From the NCBI GenBank assembly GCA_036346355.1, contig CM070584.1, positions 53,775,097-53,839,096 of the forward strand: a stretch of 64,000 bases of DNA, in the 5' to 3' direction. The notes beneath the pieces are model-generated. The model was not told the origin of the DNA. It did not search any database and was given only the letters and a program-made list of their open reading frames with translations. Origin of the DNA: Rhipidocladum racemiflorum. Taxonomy: Eukaryota; Streptophyta; Magnoliopsida; Poales; Poaceae. Position numbers and translations under genes: made by a program. The first letter of the stretch is position 1. Every line of letters starts with the position of its first letter. Shown here in pieces: positions 1-10,523 of this stretch.

Positions 1-430
1 TAGTCAAACCCAGCTAATAGGTGGCATTTAACCAAAATACCCTTCGTGTCTACCACTAATAGCATTTAATAGTATGGGTATTCTGGACAATAGCATCTAT
101 TAGCCACATATTAGCTAGAAACCATTAGCTGCTAATGGATCCAAACAAGCGCTCAAAGTGGCTCTGCTCTTAATAATTAACGAAACACAGGAGATTTCCA
201 CATGTACACATACGTTCCTCAACCCGTAGAAGGCATGGGTTTAAAGTAGTACTACTAAAACTACGACTAAACATGCGCCATTACCCCAACTCCGCAAGCG
301 TTATATAAATTTACTAATGTGTGATTCGGTATTGCTGTAAATTAATGTACATTTCAGGCTAGCTAATCGTTAACTAATTGAAGGAGCAAAATTGATTAAC
401 TTGCCACGGCAATTGCGCCGGTACTAACAC
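1..430. other. Intergenic, no gene seen
   Basis: AT-rich sequence without a credible reading frame. It should belong to the intron or far side of the pectin methylesterase whose first exon ends at 1030, because the second exon of that gene is not found between here and that exon. Confidence 0.5.
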
Positions 431-432
431 TA

Positions 433-904
433 CAGCCCTCCAGTAACGAATAGTTATCATTTTAAACATATAGTTCCAAAACAAGTCTTAACCACTAATT
501 TCTATTATAATATATTTATAAAATTCAAGATAATTGTAATATTATAAAAATAATTTTTAAGAAAAATCTACACATATGACTTTCATATATCTAATTTAAA
601 TATTTTAAAAATATTGATATCCATAATTTTGAAAATTTAACCGTATCTCTACTATTCTAAAGCAGCACTTGGTGTCAGTGGTTCGTTCTTCCCACGTCAT
701 TAATTGCCCTGCTTAATTGCCCTACGCAAGAAACGAAGCGATGCTTTAATTAGCCAGCTTTCGCAAGAAACGAAGTGTTAAAGATAGATGTTTGAACTTG
801 TGAAATAATTTTTTTAATTTTTTAATCTTTATTTTTCGTTATCAATTTTGTTTTTCGTAGCAACGCACGGCCATGTAACTAGTATATTTCTAAAATATTA
901 CATG
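433..904. mobile_element. Stowaway-like MITE, split by a Helitron
   Basis: The left part (about 433-645) matches the MITEs at 5441 and 56860 in this window, with the shared terminal motif AATAGTTATCATTTTAAAC and the internal motif CCACTAATTTCTATTATA. After the Helitron, the sequence resumes at 883 with TATTTCTAAAATATTA, which fits the right end of the same family. A TA precedes the left end. The right terminus is eroded, so the end coordinate is approximate. Confidence 0.55.
646..882 (+). mobile_element. Small non-autonomous Helitron
   Basis: It starts with TCTCTACTA directly after an A and ends with CTAG directly before a T. The 3' end reads GCAACGCACGGCCATGTAACTAG. This is the classical Helitron layout, insertion between A and T without target duplication. 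It is only 237 bp and codes for nothing, so it would need a helper Helitron. It sits inside the MITE at 433-904 and is therefore younger than it. Confidence 0.8.
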
Positions 905-1029
905 TGACTAGCTAGAGCGAGTACTCGGCAACGACGTACTGCATGCGCGGGATCGATCGATTCGATGTGAAGTGACTTAATGCAGCAAGCAATTAGCATG
1001 TTAATCAATGCACGGAGGCGTGTACTTAC

Positions 1030-2059
1030 CGACTGTGGCAGAGCGGAAGGTGGTGGAGCCGTCGACGACGTTGCGGCTGGCCTTGATGACCGTCTTGCCG
1101 ATGCCGTCGCCGATGAACATGAGGTTCTTGTGGTTCTTCCCAACCTCCACATTCTCCAGGTACGCCCCGGCCTTGATGTGGATCACGTACCTCTTCTTCG
1201 AGTTGGTCGGCGCCGCCGCGACCGCCGCCGACACCGTCGTGTAGCGCCCGCTCCCGTCCTTCGCCACCACCACGTCCGCCGTTATGCCCGACGCCGGCGC
1301 CTGAAGCAGCCGCCGGTCCCCGGGCTTCACCCACCGAGGGAACCCATTCACCATCTGCCCGTACCCCATGAACGGCTGCCGTTGCGCGGCCTCCGTCTCC
1401 GTCTCCGTCGGCGTCGCGGACGGTGACGGCGACGGCGTCGACCCAGCGCCGGGGAGCTTCTTAGCCATGGCGAGCGAGTTGCTGACCATGCGGGAGACGT
1501 GGTGGAAGCTGGGCTCCATGTAGCGGTGCACCTTGCCGCCGTTCTGGTAGTCGAAGCCGTCGAGGCAGGTGTACTGGTTGGTGATGGCAGCGGAGAGCAC
1601 CGTCATGACGTGGTCCATGGTGACGCGCGTCGCGCCCAGCGAGGCCGAGGCGTTGGTGGCGGACGGCGACTCAATGTCGGTGGTGGCGGCCTCGAGCTCG
1701 TCCATGGTGGTGCCGAGCAGCTCCATGCAGTCCGAGATGGCGAGGCGGTCGCGCGCCGTGAGGGACTTGTCCTGGAGGTAGGAGGAGCAGTTGGAGGACG
1801 TGGTGGTGACGGCGGCCTCGGTGCGGTTGACGGTGGCGCAGATGACGTCCGGGAGGGGCTTCTTGTGGAGTTCCGGGATGTCGGCGAGCGTGGACAGGCA
1901 CAGCTCCGGGTACAGCGTGCCCTCGCAGTGCGCGGCGGCCGCGGCCTCCGCGGTGGGGTAGAATGGTACCGTGGCTGCGCCGTCGGACGCAGCGACGGCG
2001 GCCAGTGTGAGGGTGAGGAGGACAAGGAGAAGCTTGGGTTTCTCGTGTAAGGGTGGCAT
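1030..2059 (-). CDS. Pectin methylesterase with inhibitor-like pro-region, exon 1 (partial)
   Basis: Cell-wall enzyme precursor that removes methyl esters from pectin. The exon encodes 343 residues plus one base. A hydrophobic signal peptide (about 9-25) is followed by a PMEI-type pro-domain with the four expected cysteines (C45, C54, C111, C165). A Ser/Pro/Thr linker follows, then an RRLL processing site (249-252), then the start of the catalytic domain, including GAYLENV near residue 298. The ATG at 2059 is the first in frame and leads straight into the signal peptide. The exon ends at 1030 with a good donor (G|GTAAGT) in phase 1, the same position and phase as in the complete paralogue at 18467. 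The catalytic aspartates would be in exon 2, which must lie left of the window. I cannot tell from here whether the gene is intact. Confidence 0.92.
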
Positions 2060-2174
2060 TGTGCTGTGTCCTTGCGTCGTATCTCCTTGCGTCGCAGTGA
2101 GTGGCAAGAGCTGGAGTGTGAGTGTGGACGGAATGACGGATTGGGTTTTGAGGAGGGGTTTGCGTATTGCTTGC

Positions 2175-2180
2175 TATATA
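2175..2180 (-). promoter_or_regulatory. TATA box of the pectin methylesterase at 1030-2059
   Basis: TATATA on the minus strand, about 115 bp upstream of the ATG, the usual distance for a plant gene with a short leader. Confidence 0.6.
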
Positions 2181-2229
2181 GAAGATGGCAGCACGGTAGT
2201 CCATTCCGTAGAAGGCGAATCTTTTCTAT

Positions 2230-3689
2230 TTGGAACTTTTTTTTTTTTTTGATCAAAAGGACATTCAACTGATGTCCCAGTGAAACTGCAAAGTTTTAAC
2301 AAACGGCGCTACAAAGTACCAAAAGATTCACATAAGTATCTCTATTTGGAACTGGGATCCGAAATAGTCGCACAGCAACTTAGCGCTGTTCCGAGCCGTC
2401 AGATAATGGAATCGACAGTCCAGATCAGGAATATTTGGGCATGCATTACTCCGCACAGTGGAAGCATCAACGCAACATCAATCCATCCCCTTCCATTGCA
2501 ACCATTTCCTTGCAAGATGGGAATGTAAACAGTAGTAAACTTAATCATCACAGCTGTACGTAGTGTGTTCCTGACATATGTTCATGGTGACTATATAGCA
2601 GGCAAGGCACCAGCGGCAACGAGGCCAACAGTCGCTTACCTTGTCGGATATATTCGGCGTGCAGGACGTACGTACGTACGTGGATCAGCGGCACGCGACA
2701 CTCCATGTTCGATGCAGAGCCGCAGAGTAGTGCCCGCCCTCGCCGGGGACGTACGCGCACGATCCAGAACCTCGCTGAGAGCATCTTCATGCTACAGCTA
2801 GTCAGCTACACCATGACGACCTGGTTCGGGCCAGTGTCAGATTGGTCCGTGTGTCGACACTACCATGTAACAGTGCGTAAGTACCACGTACGAGACGAGC
2901 GAACCAAAGCACGCACCAGCGTTACAAGCGATTTTCCCGGGGACCAATCTGTGGTAACCCGTGGCCGAGCGTCTGCTCGGTTGGCTAGCTGCGCCAGGAG
3001 GCGAGCAGCCCGTCTGGGTTCGAGTCTTGGATTCGCCGGGTGCGCGTGAGTCGGGGCAGCGCGTGTGTGTGCGTGGGTGTGTGTGCGTGTGTGGTGTGTG
3101 TGCGTTTGTAGCCCGGCTGTTGTTCTTCTTCTATAGTGATTGCCAGAGCTCCTGGCCAAAATTTCGAAAAAATCTGTGGTAACCCGATCGGTTAAGCGCC
3201 CACAGGCTAGGTAACTGTATATCCATTGGTCTCCAGCTCCAGTACGAGACGAAATTCCATCCAGCACAGGCTAGCTAGTTCTTGCTAGTACATTACGGAT
3301 CCAATCAACTTTTGGTAACGTGAAGTTTGGATATTCCAGGATTTGGAATTTTGGACGGACAAAGGAGAAGGACGACGACCGACTAGGTTGTTGGGATCTA
3401 CCTCGCGATCGATCGAATTTCCTTCTTCAGGGCTCCAGATTTAATTGATCGAAAGAGATGAATGCTAGCCGTACCGTAGCCACACTTTATATACCAACAC
3501 ATGCAAACGCTAGCAGGTCCATACCGTCCGCCTGATCTGACTGGGTGCCATGCATTGTGCAAGCTAGCTAGCTAGCCTGCACCGATTGGGCCTGACCCCT
3601 GGTTCGCAGCCGCTGTCTTGAATTCCTTTCTGCTTAGTAATGCAAATTTGGTTCAGGAATTCTTTTTATAAAAAAAATAATGAGAGAAT
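2230..3689. other. Intergenic, no gene seen
   Basis: Upstream region of the first pectin methylesterase. It begins with a T-tract and contains a GT-rich simple repeat at about 3060-3110. Short reading frames exist on both strands but none shows a recognisable motif. Confidence 0.5.
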
Positions 3690-4019
3690 CTAAACGTAAT
3701 TTCATTTTTCTCGGGGCTTTTTTGAAAATGTGCTGGCAAGGAGACGTTAACGAATTTGCGTAAGCACGAGATCCTTTTTACAAAAAAAAATCGGCATCAT
3801 CTCAACGTAATTTCGGTTTCCTTAGGGGATTTTAAAAAATGAGCTAATTAGGAGCCGCCGGCGAATTTACGTAACCAAGAGTTTCTTTGCAAAAAAAAAT
3901 GGAGGACCCATTCATGAATCTGCGGAACGACGTGTCCTTTTCACAAAAAAATGGTGAAATTACCTATCCATAATTTTGAATTTTTTGAAGGGCTTGTCCG
4001 CTAAAAAGTGACGTGGAGC
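3690..4019. repeat. Degenerate tandem repeat with motif GAATTTGCGTAA
   Basis: Roughly three diverged units of about 110 bp. Each unit has CTCAACGTAATTTC-like sequence, a short GC-richer part, GAATTTRCGTAA, and a poly-A run. Related units occur at 13430-13640, 14380-14700 and 17570-17990 in this window, so this is a dispersed repeat family of unknown class. Confidence 0.6.
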
Positions 4020-4027
4020 CCTTGGCT

Positions 4028-4899
4028 TAGGGATGGCAATGGGTCTATACCTGGCGGGTATCATCATCCCGTACCTGTGTTAGTAAAATTAACCCGCTAC
4101 AATACCCATACCCGCACGTGGGTACAAAACTTACCCATACCCGTACCCATGCGGGTACGGGGACCCGGCGGGTAACCCACACCCAAATGGACAGAGACCC
4201 ATACTTAAGGCAAGTACTTCACTGAATTGACTGAAGTCAAGCGTATAGGTAGTTCACTGGTGTGTTAACGGAAGTAAGTTGCAATGAATGAACCAAAAAA
4301 GATGATGGCTTAAGAACTTACAATTATAGCTCGCCCAAATGCACCTGCACTGGCATAAGCCCATGTCCCTACTCCCTGGTGCCTTTAGCCTTCGGCTCAA
4401 GAATGCGCCAATGTTGGAGATTATGAAAAATGTGCCTTCCATGGATGGCCTTGAGCAGGCTAAGTTCAGGCGCAGGGTGTTGAAGCTCAGAAAGACCTCC
4501 AGGAAGGTCAACATCCAGTTTTGTGCCATTGGATGATGAGCTGATTGTGTGTTAGTCACTTGGTGAAGTATCATGATGCAGTCCTGGAAGGAAGGATTCC
4601 CAACCAATTGCATGGAAACTACTAAATCACTAAAATGTTAGTTGGACTAAATCCCTAAATTGCTAGTGGATGGGCCGTACAGTTGGGTTTTGGTAGTTGG
4701 ACTAAATCACTAAATTACCAGTGGATTAGACCAATGGGTAAATGGGTACGGGTAATAGTAGAACGGATCCGTACCCGCTCTACCCGCTGGGTAATAACTT
4801 CTGCCCATTAATAGACCCTCCGGGTATGAAATTTTTTTCATACCTGACCCCTAATAGAGTAAATACCCATCGGGTTTCGGGTCCCCGTTGCCATCTCTA
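4028..4899. mobile_element. Non-autonomous hAT element with 8-bp TSD
   Basis: The ends are TAGGGATGGCAATGGG and, inverted, TAGAGATGGCAACGGG. The 8-bp target duplication CCTTGGCT is perfect (4020-4027 and 4900-4907). The subterminal regions are full of short GGGTACGGGTA / TACCCGTACCC repeats in both orientations, the kind of array to which hAT transposases bind. There is no transposase. The middle (about 4330-4540) has a 65-codon plus-strand frame that may be captured host sequence. Confidence 0.85.
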
Positions 4900-5025
4900 C
4901 CTTGGCTGCTCTCCAATCCTTCGCTGCATAAGAGTAAGGATATTCCCCGTTCCCGCATTTGGCTGTCTCTATTGTTCATAAATAAATAACTCATTTGTGG
5001 TCGTGTGGCACCCAATCGGCTGGGG

Positions 5026-5300
5026 CAGATCTAGGGGGTGCCAGATATGCCTGGCACCTACAAAAATTTAAGAAACACTACAATATCACTTTTTTAATGG
5101 ATCAAATTTGTTGATTGGATTGCTTTCGATTTTAGTGGCTTATGATTTTTAAGATATTAGAACTATTTGTATTGTACTTTTAGTAAATTTAAAATATATG
5201 TGTTAGATTTATGATGTTACGAAATAATTGTATAAAACTATAGAGTTGTATATATAAAATATGTATCCATCAAAGTTTTTTTTTAGCTCCACCACCACTG
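5026..5300. mobile_element. Degenerate hAT-like element
   Basis: The right end, read inverted, is CAGTGGTGGTGGAGCTAAAA, close to the left end of the hAT element at 7073. The left end CAGATCTAGGGGGTGCC with a following GGCACC resembles the inverted right end of that element. I could not find a matching target duplication, so the copy is old or truncated. Confidence 0.4.
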
Positions 5301-5440
5301 GACAGGTTGATTTGGAGCTTAAAATGGGGGATTTATGTATACGGATACGATGCCAGTATTAGATTTGGTAGTTTTAGTTTGAAGACCAGATTTGGTAGTG
5401 TGGAAGAAAGCAGTGAGCAGTAGGCTATACACTGTATATA

Positions 5441-5698
5441 CTCTCTCTAGTCACAAATAGTTCGTTTTAAACATAATTATGATTAAAATTTGTAAATTTT
5501 GACTATTAATATCTTTTTAAATATTTAATTAGATACATGAAAATCATATATATAAATTTGTCTCAAAAAGTATTATCATAATATTACAATTTTATTAGGT
5601 TTTATAAATATGTTATAATAAAAATTAATAATTAAAATTATATTTTAAATAACGTATCGATGTTTAAAATAATAACTATTTATGACAGAACGGTCAAG
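5441..5698. mobile_element. Stowaway-like MITE
   Basis: About 258 bp, very AT-rich, with inverted ends that include CACAAATAGTTCGTTTTAAAC on the left and its counterpart TTTAAAATAATAACTATTTATGAC on the right. TA dinucleotides flank both ends. It is the same family as the MITEs at 433 and 56860. Confidence 0.6.
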
Positions 5699-5700
5699 TA

Positions 5701-6303
5701 TGTACCAAACAGAGTAAGTAGCGCAGTGGCTAAGCAAATGACAGAATGTAGTATATATCATGAAGCTTGATTGCTTACTGAAGACCACAAGCTAGTTACG
5801 GGACGGACCTCTGAAATGTCGAATGCGTGGGATGTTCACGTGCAAAAACAACATTTTTTGACGCATCTCGGGGGCACAAACGGGGGCGTACGGAGCAGGG
5901 GCTCAAAAGGGTTAGGGCATATTCTATTCCTGATAAAATTACGGGTGTCCCACTTAACCCAAAGAAAAAAAATGAACTGAAAGTAGAACAATGTTAAGAA
6001 TACTTACTGGTTTAGCATATCCTAAATTTTTATTCTGGATCCGCCATGGATACAAACCCATGCGCTGCCCAACGAAGAGGTCCTTGCGTGGCGGCACGAC
6101 GAGGTAGCTATGACCCGGGCTACAATGCCGGCACGGATATCTCCTCATTTGCGCACGACGGCCGAGCCGAAAGCTCGTTCCTCAGAGACACGATTGCGTG
6201 CACAGCCATGGCTGTGCCGTGCATCCCAACCCGAGGAGCTAGCGGGCGGTTCGACCGAGTGCAAGTGCGATTGTGCGATGCCACGGTGCGCGGTTGTTTC
6301 GAA
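5701..6303. other. Intergenic, no gene seen
   Basis: The stretch 6040-6300 is richer in GC and open in more than one frame, but no domain or conserved motif is visible. It is the target into which the hAT element at 6304 inserted. Confidence 0.4.
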
Positions 6304-8217
6304 TAGGGTGTTAATGGACCGAAGCCCAGAACCAGTCTAGTCTAAGCCCAAAATTATTTCCCTTTGGTCTGATCCAACCCTAATCCAACACAGAGAAGCC
6401 TAAATCCAATCCAAGCCCCCAAAAGGTCTGGGCCTCAATTTGGACTGAATAAATACATGAACTGTGCTCAATTATTACTGTCAAAGGTCTTAACACAATT
6501 CTACATTGTATAAAAGAAGGAAATTTAATTATTTATTGTCAAAATTGAAGTACTTTATTGGGATTCTTGCGTTTCCTAGGATGAGAAATTGAAATGGCAT
6601 GCCGTATATGCCCCATCTGGAGAAATTTATGTATTTTATTGTCAAAATTGAAGTGGTATGCTCAATCCTGCATTTCCTGGGATTCTTCTCATGGGCCGTA
6701 TCGCTTTGGACTCGCACTTGGTTTCTGCTCGCCACTTGCCGGTAGACGGTGAGCCCAGCCCAGGTGATGAGATGGTGCACCTTTCTGGGAAGCGGCATGT
6801 TGGTCGGTCCATATGGTCGAACCAAACTAGATAGCAGCGACGCACAATACGAGACCCCACACTGCCTCCATCCCCGATCCAGATCGATTCGCACCCTACG
6901 CGGTGGCACTCCTTCCATCGATGGCGCTCTCGTCGCTCCTCCTGCTCTCCTCCGTTGACGAGGAACACTGAAACACTGAAGTGAGTGACGAGTGTTTCAT
7001 GTTGGCGGCGTGAAAGACACTAAAGTGCTGATGAGGCAATGACTAAACGGCTGCGGCTAGATTGCTGGTGTGCAGTGGTGGAACTAGAAATTTTACAATG
7101 GGTGTGCCCACACCGCGCCATTGCCCGCCCAAGCTGCTTGCCATGCCGCTCGTCCGGCCCGCGCATTGCATGATGCGCCGCGCGCCCGGCTCATGCGTTG
7201 CCTACCGTCTTGCCGCTCTCCGGCCGCCGCTGTCGCTGCGTTGCCCACCTAGCCTGCGCGTTGTCTATTGCGTCACCCCTTGCCCAGTCCGCTCAGCGTC
7301 ATCACCCGCCCGAGCTGCCTGTTGCGCCGATGCTCTCTCAGCCCGCACCACTCCGCCGCCTGCCCGAGCCACTTGTTGTGTCGCCACGCCGCTTTGCTCT
7401 CCGCCCACCTCACCGCTTGCCGTGTTGTCCGCCCGGCTTGCGCGTTGCCTATTGCGCCACCCTTGCCCGATCCGCCGTTGTCGCCCGGCCGAAGCCGCCA
7501 CTGCCGTTCACCGACTGCGCCACTCCGCCGCTCGAGCCGCTGCCGTGTTGGCCGCCGCTCGCTCACGCGTTACTGCGCCGCGATGCCGCCCACCTGAGCC
7601 GCTTGCTGTGCCGCTCACTCCAGCCGCGCGTTGCCTGCCGCGTCGCCGCTAGTATACTGATGCTTAGTTCGCAAGTATTGATGGTTGTGTAGTATGAATT
7701 TTCATATGAAATAATCCAATATGTGTATTGATTCAATGCACTTATGGTGACGAGCACAACAACATAAATTAATGGTTGGTAGCTAAGTTGAGAAAAACTT
7801 TGTATAAGTGATAAAAGAACAAATTATTTTATCTATCAATTGTATGGTGCCATATAGTTAGTAGCTTAGTTGAGAAAAAGATTTAGTAACTATGAGGTAT
7901 GAAATGTAATTATTATCTAAATCATTTAAGTATATCAATTTATGTTGAAATCAAAATACATTGTAATATCTATTAGTGAAGATAGTTTTAAAATTTTCAA
8001 AAAATTTGGGGGTGCCGGTGCATACCCGGCACCCCAGCTGGTTCCGCCTCTGCTGGTGTGTGAAGTGTAATATTGTGATTTAGTAGAAAAATGTAAGATC
8101 TAAGCCTGACTTAATCTGATCCAAATAACTACGGATTCAAAATAAATTCAATCCATTTGTAGTTTTAAACTAATCTAGTAAAAAATCTAAATGGATTCAA
8201 CTCCATTAGCACCCCTG
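6304..8217. mobile_element. Non-autonomous hAT element, interrupted by a second hAT
   Basis: The ends are TAGGGTGTTAATGGA on the left and, inverted, CAGGGGTGCTAATGGAG on the right. The target duplication is GTTTCGAA (6296-6303) against GTTTCGGA (8218-8225), 7 of 8 identical. Without the insert at 7073-8052 the element would be about 0.93 kb. No transposase is visible. The part 6680-6960 is GC-rich and of unknown origin. Confidence 0.75.
7073..8052. mobile_element. Nested non-autonomous hAT element with GC-rich cargo
   Basis: The inverted ends are CAGTGGTGGAACTAG and CAGAGGCGGAACCAG. The 8-bp target duplication CTGGTGTG is perfect (7065-7072 and 8053-8060). The left 570 bp (about 7090-7660) is extremely GC-rich, built of degenerate repeats rich in CCGCC, TTGCC and GCGCC, and open in several frames giving low-complexity Pro/Ala/Arg/Cys proteins. 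The right part is AT-rich. It has no transposase and sits inside the hAT at 6304-8217, so it is the younger insertion. Confidence 0.88.
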
Positions 8218-8225
8218 GTTTCGGA

Positions 8226-9260
8226 TGATCCGCGTCCAGACCACGAGTCTGCGGTGCCCACGCTCTCGCAGTGTGGAGACGTGCGAAAGGAGGAGCTTGG
8301 GGCGAGGCGAGCAAGGCCGTGGCGGCCTGGCGCCACTTGATGTCCATAAGCCCAAGGCTTTCGGCCTGCCGAGAGATGAATGGCCTCCTGAAAAATAGAG
8401 CTCTTTATTATTGCTCCGGTAGTATATGAGTAGCAATAACTTTGACAAATCAATGTCTATATTTAATTTTTACTACCTACTGTATAGTATCAATATAATA
8501 CATAATAAAATATCTGAAAAAAAAGTAATCGAGACGAGTGTAGCTAGCTTGGACTAGCAGCTAGAAAGCGACAACGAACATATGGTGCACCGCTACCAAA
8601 TTACTTAACCAGCGGCACGTACAGACCTCCAATTATAGTGATTAACTAACTAACTGCTAGCTCGATCGTCCCAATTCCCAACTGATAGCAAGATTTTCAA
8701 AACTCCAAGTCTTGTGTACAGTAGTGGCCATTTGGTCAAATTTCGGCAGCTTCATTCATCCAGCTCGATACATATATTTGCAGACTGGCAGTCATGGTTC
8801 CTTCTCGATCGGATCTGCCAAACTTGGCGCGTCCATGAGATAGTAGTCCCTCACCTTCCTGGTGCCGTGAAGATCACACTGCTGGATAGGTCAATCGTCA
8901 AAGCCCTCCGCTTTACAAAAAATCCAAACCGGACACAAACTTTGGCTCGGTTTTCCCACTAGTTTCTGACCCGAAGATGCGGTCTGGATTAGTTTTTTTT
9001 TCCTCCTGACAGACCAGTCTTAGTTAACAAGTGTTTTCACGTACCAAGTTGATCAACGATCGACATGCTGCTCATGCCTGGCATGGCATCCCTGGCTTGC
9101 ATGAGTTCCGATTCATAGCCACTTCCCCAGCATGTCGCATGAGTCAAGTCTTCGTCCTCCGTGTGGGACTTCACCCATAAAATCTTTTGCGATCAGCTAG
9201 CGTTAATTAAGTCCTGAACCGAACTTTTCAAATGTTGCGTCGAAGGCCGGGGCTCAGTGG
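8226..9260. other. Intergenic, no gene seen
   Basis: The stretch 8230-8400 is GC-rich and open in several minus-strand frames, without a recognisable protein. The rest is ordinary AT-rich intergenic DNA. Confidence 0.4.
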
Positions 9261-9270
9261 AAGTTGGAAG

Positions 9271-9622
9271 TGTTTATTGTACTAGTCCCTTAATTTTTTT
9301 TTTAAAAAAACTAGCTACTCTGAAATAATTTTAAAAAATGGTCCCCTAGTCCACTCTTAGCGCGTCTGAGGAGCACAGAAACAAGCTTCTGGAGTTCGGT
9401 AGTGTGGCACCGTGCTCCCGCGCTAGGCCATGCGCGTGCCACGTCACGCGCCCTTGCTCGCCCGAGTGCGTGCTAGCCTGCATGCCCGCTCGCCCGCTGC
9501 CCTCGCTCGCACATATGCCACGCTTGTCGTGCACGGAAGCTTTGCTTCCGTGCTATGAAAATTATTTTGTACGGGGACTAGTTTTGTCAAAAAAATTTTT
9601 GAAAGTGCTAGTACAATAAACA
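9271..9622. mobile_element. Small element with terminal inverted repeats, class unknown
   Basis: TGTTTATTGTACTAG at 9271-9285 is repeated inverted and perfectly at 9608-9622. Weaker inverted similarity continues inward. The middle is GC-rich (9400-9550). I could not fix the target duplication, so the superfamily is open; a MULE-type or hAT-type MITE is possible. Confidence 0.5.
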
Positions 9623-9651
9623 TTTCTAAAAGTTGAAGCGGTAGACTACTA

Positions 9652-9935
9652 CTCCCTCCGTTTACTTTTATAAAGCTTTTTTTTTTTAAAAGATCTCATT
9701 CACAAATGTAAGGTTTGCATGTAGATTTAATGAGGCTTTTCCTTCTATATCCTTATTTATTCTCTCTCAACCATATGGATTTAGTTATTACCACTCATAC
9801 AAAGTATATTTTTCATCTTCTAAGACAATTAAGTGGGGGCATCTAAATCATTTTTCCTCGTACGTTTCTCAATTTAAATGTAACCTTAATCCTTATGCAA
9901 AGTCAAAATATATCTTATAAAAATGAACGGAGGAG
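9652..9935. mobile_element. Stowaway MITE
   Basis: The inverted ends are CTCCCTCCGTTTACTTTTATAA and CTCCTCCGTTCATTTTTATAA, flanked on both sides by the TA duplication of Tc1/mariner-type elements. The internal sequence (for example AATTAAGTGGGGGCATCTAA) is shared with the element at 37182, which lies in the opposite orientation. Confidence 0.85.
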
Positions 9936-10313
9936 TAGTTTTATAAACCTGATTCACAGCGTAACCAGCAATATTGACTGGCTTTTGTTCTTGATTAATT
10001 TATTTGTTCTAGCGTGGAAAATGTTCCGGATTGCAGGTGTGGATTAAGTTGATGTATGACACTAGTGAGAAAGCCAATCACATGCAAATGCAAATGGTTT
10101 GGGATGGGGACCGTATCTATCCGTCCACGGAAAAGTTTGATCACGTGCTTGTCAGAGGCTCAGAGCTGTTCATTTGGTAATCAGTTTCCCAAGCTATAAT
10201 TAAACCCTAGATACGGGGGAAATCTATGAAGAATGTTACTCCTGGATTTAATTAGGGAATGAACTTTTTTCGAGATGTAATTCTAACAATCCACTGTGTT
10301 TGGTTTGGAGTTA

Positions 10314-10523
10314 CTCTCTTCATCCCATTATATAAGACGTACTCCTATCAACGCAGAAATTAAGAAAGCAGTTGTGTCGCGCCGAGCTTGAGGGGGTTAA
10401 TGCATGCATGCATGCGCATGAGAGATGGAAGAGAAGCTAGAACAGGAGTTGAGAAGGTGCCGCACCCTGTATTCTGGGACCTCGCAAAAAAGCAGTTGTG
10501 CCTTATACTTTGGGATGGAGGGA
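10314..10523. mobile_element. Stowaway-type MITE derived from an Osmar-like element
   Basis: About 210 bp. The right end AGTTGTGCCTTATACTTTGGGATGGAGGGA and the segment starting TAATGCATGCATGC align along their length with the last 140 bp of the complete mariner at 43791-47132. The left end is CTCTCTTCATCCCATTATATAAG. A TA precedes the element; the right TA has mutated. It is best read as an internal-deletion derivative of a related mariner. Confidence 0.65.

Noticed and set aside
1499..2050. 183-codon plus-strand frame over the first pectin methylesterase
   Set aside because: Low-complexity Gly/Val/Arg translation, antisense to a clear gene.
2060..2107. Longer N-terminus for the first pectin methylesterase, starting at 2107
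   Set aside because: The codon at 2107 is TTG; the ATG at 2059 leads straight into the signal peptide.
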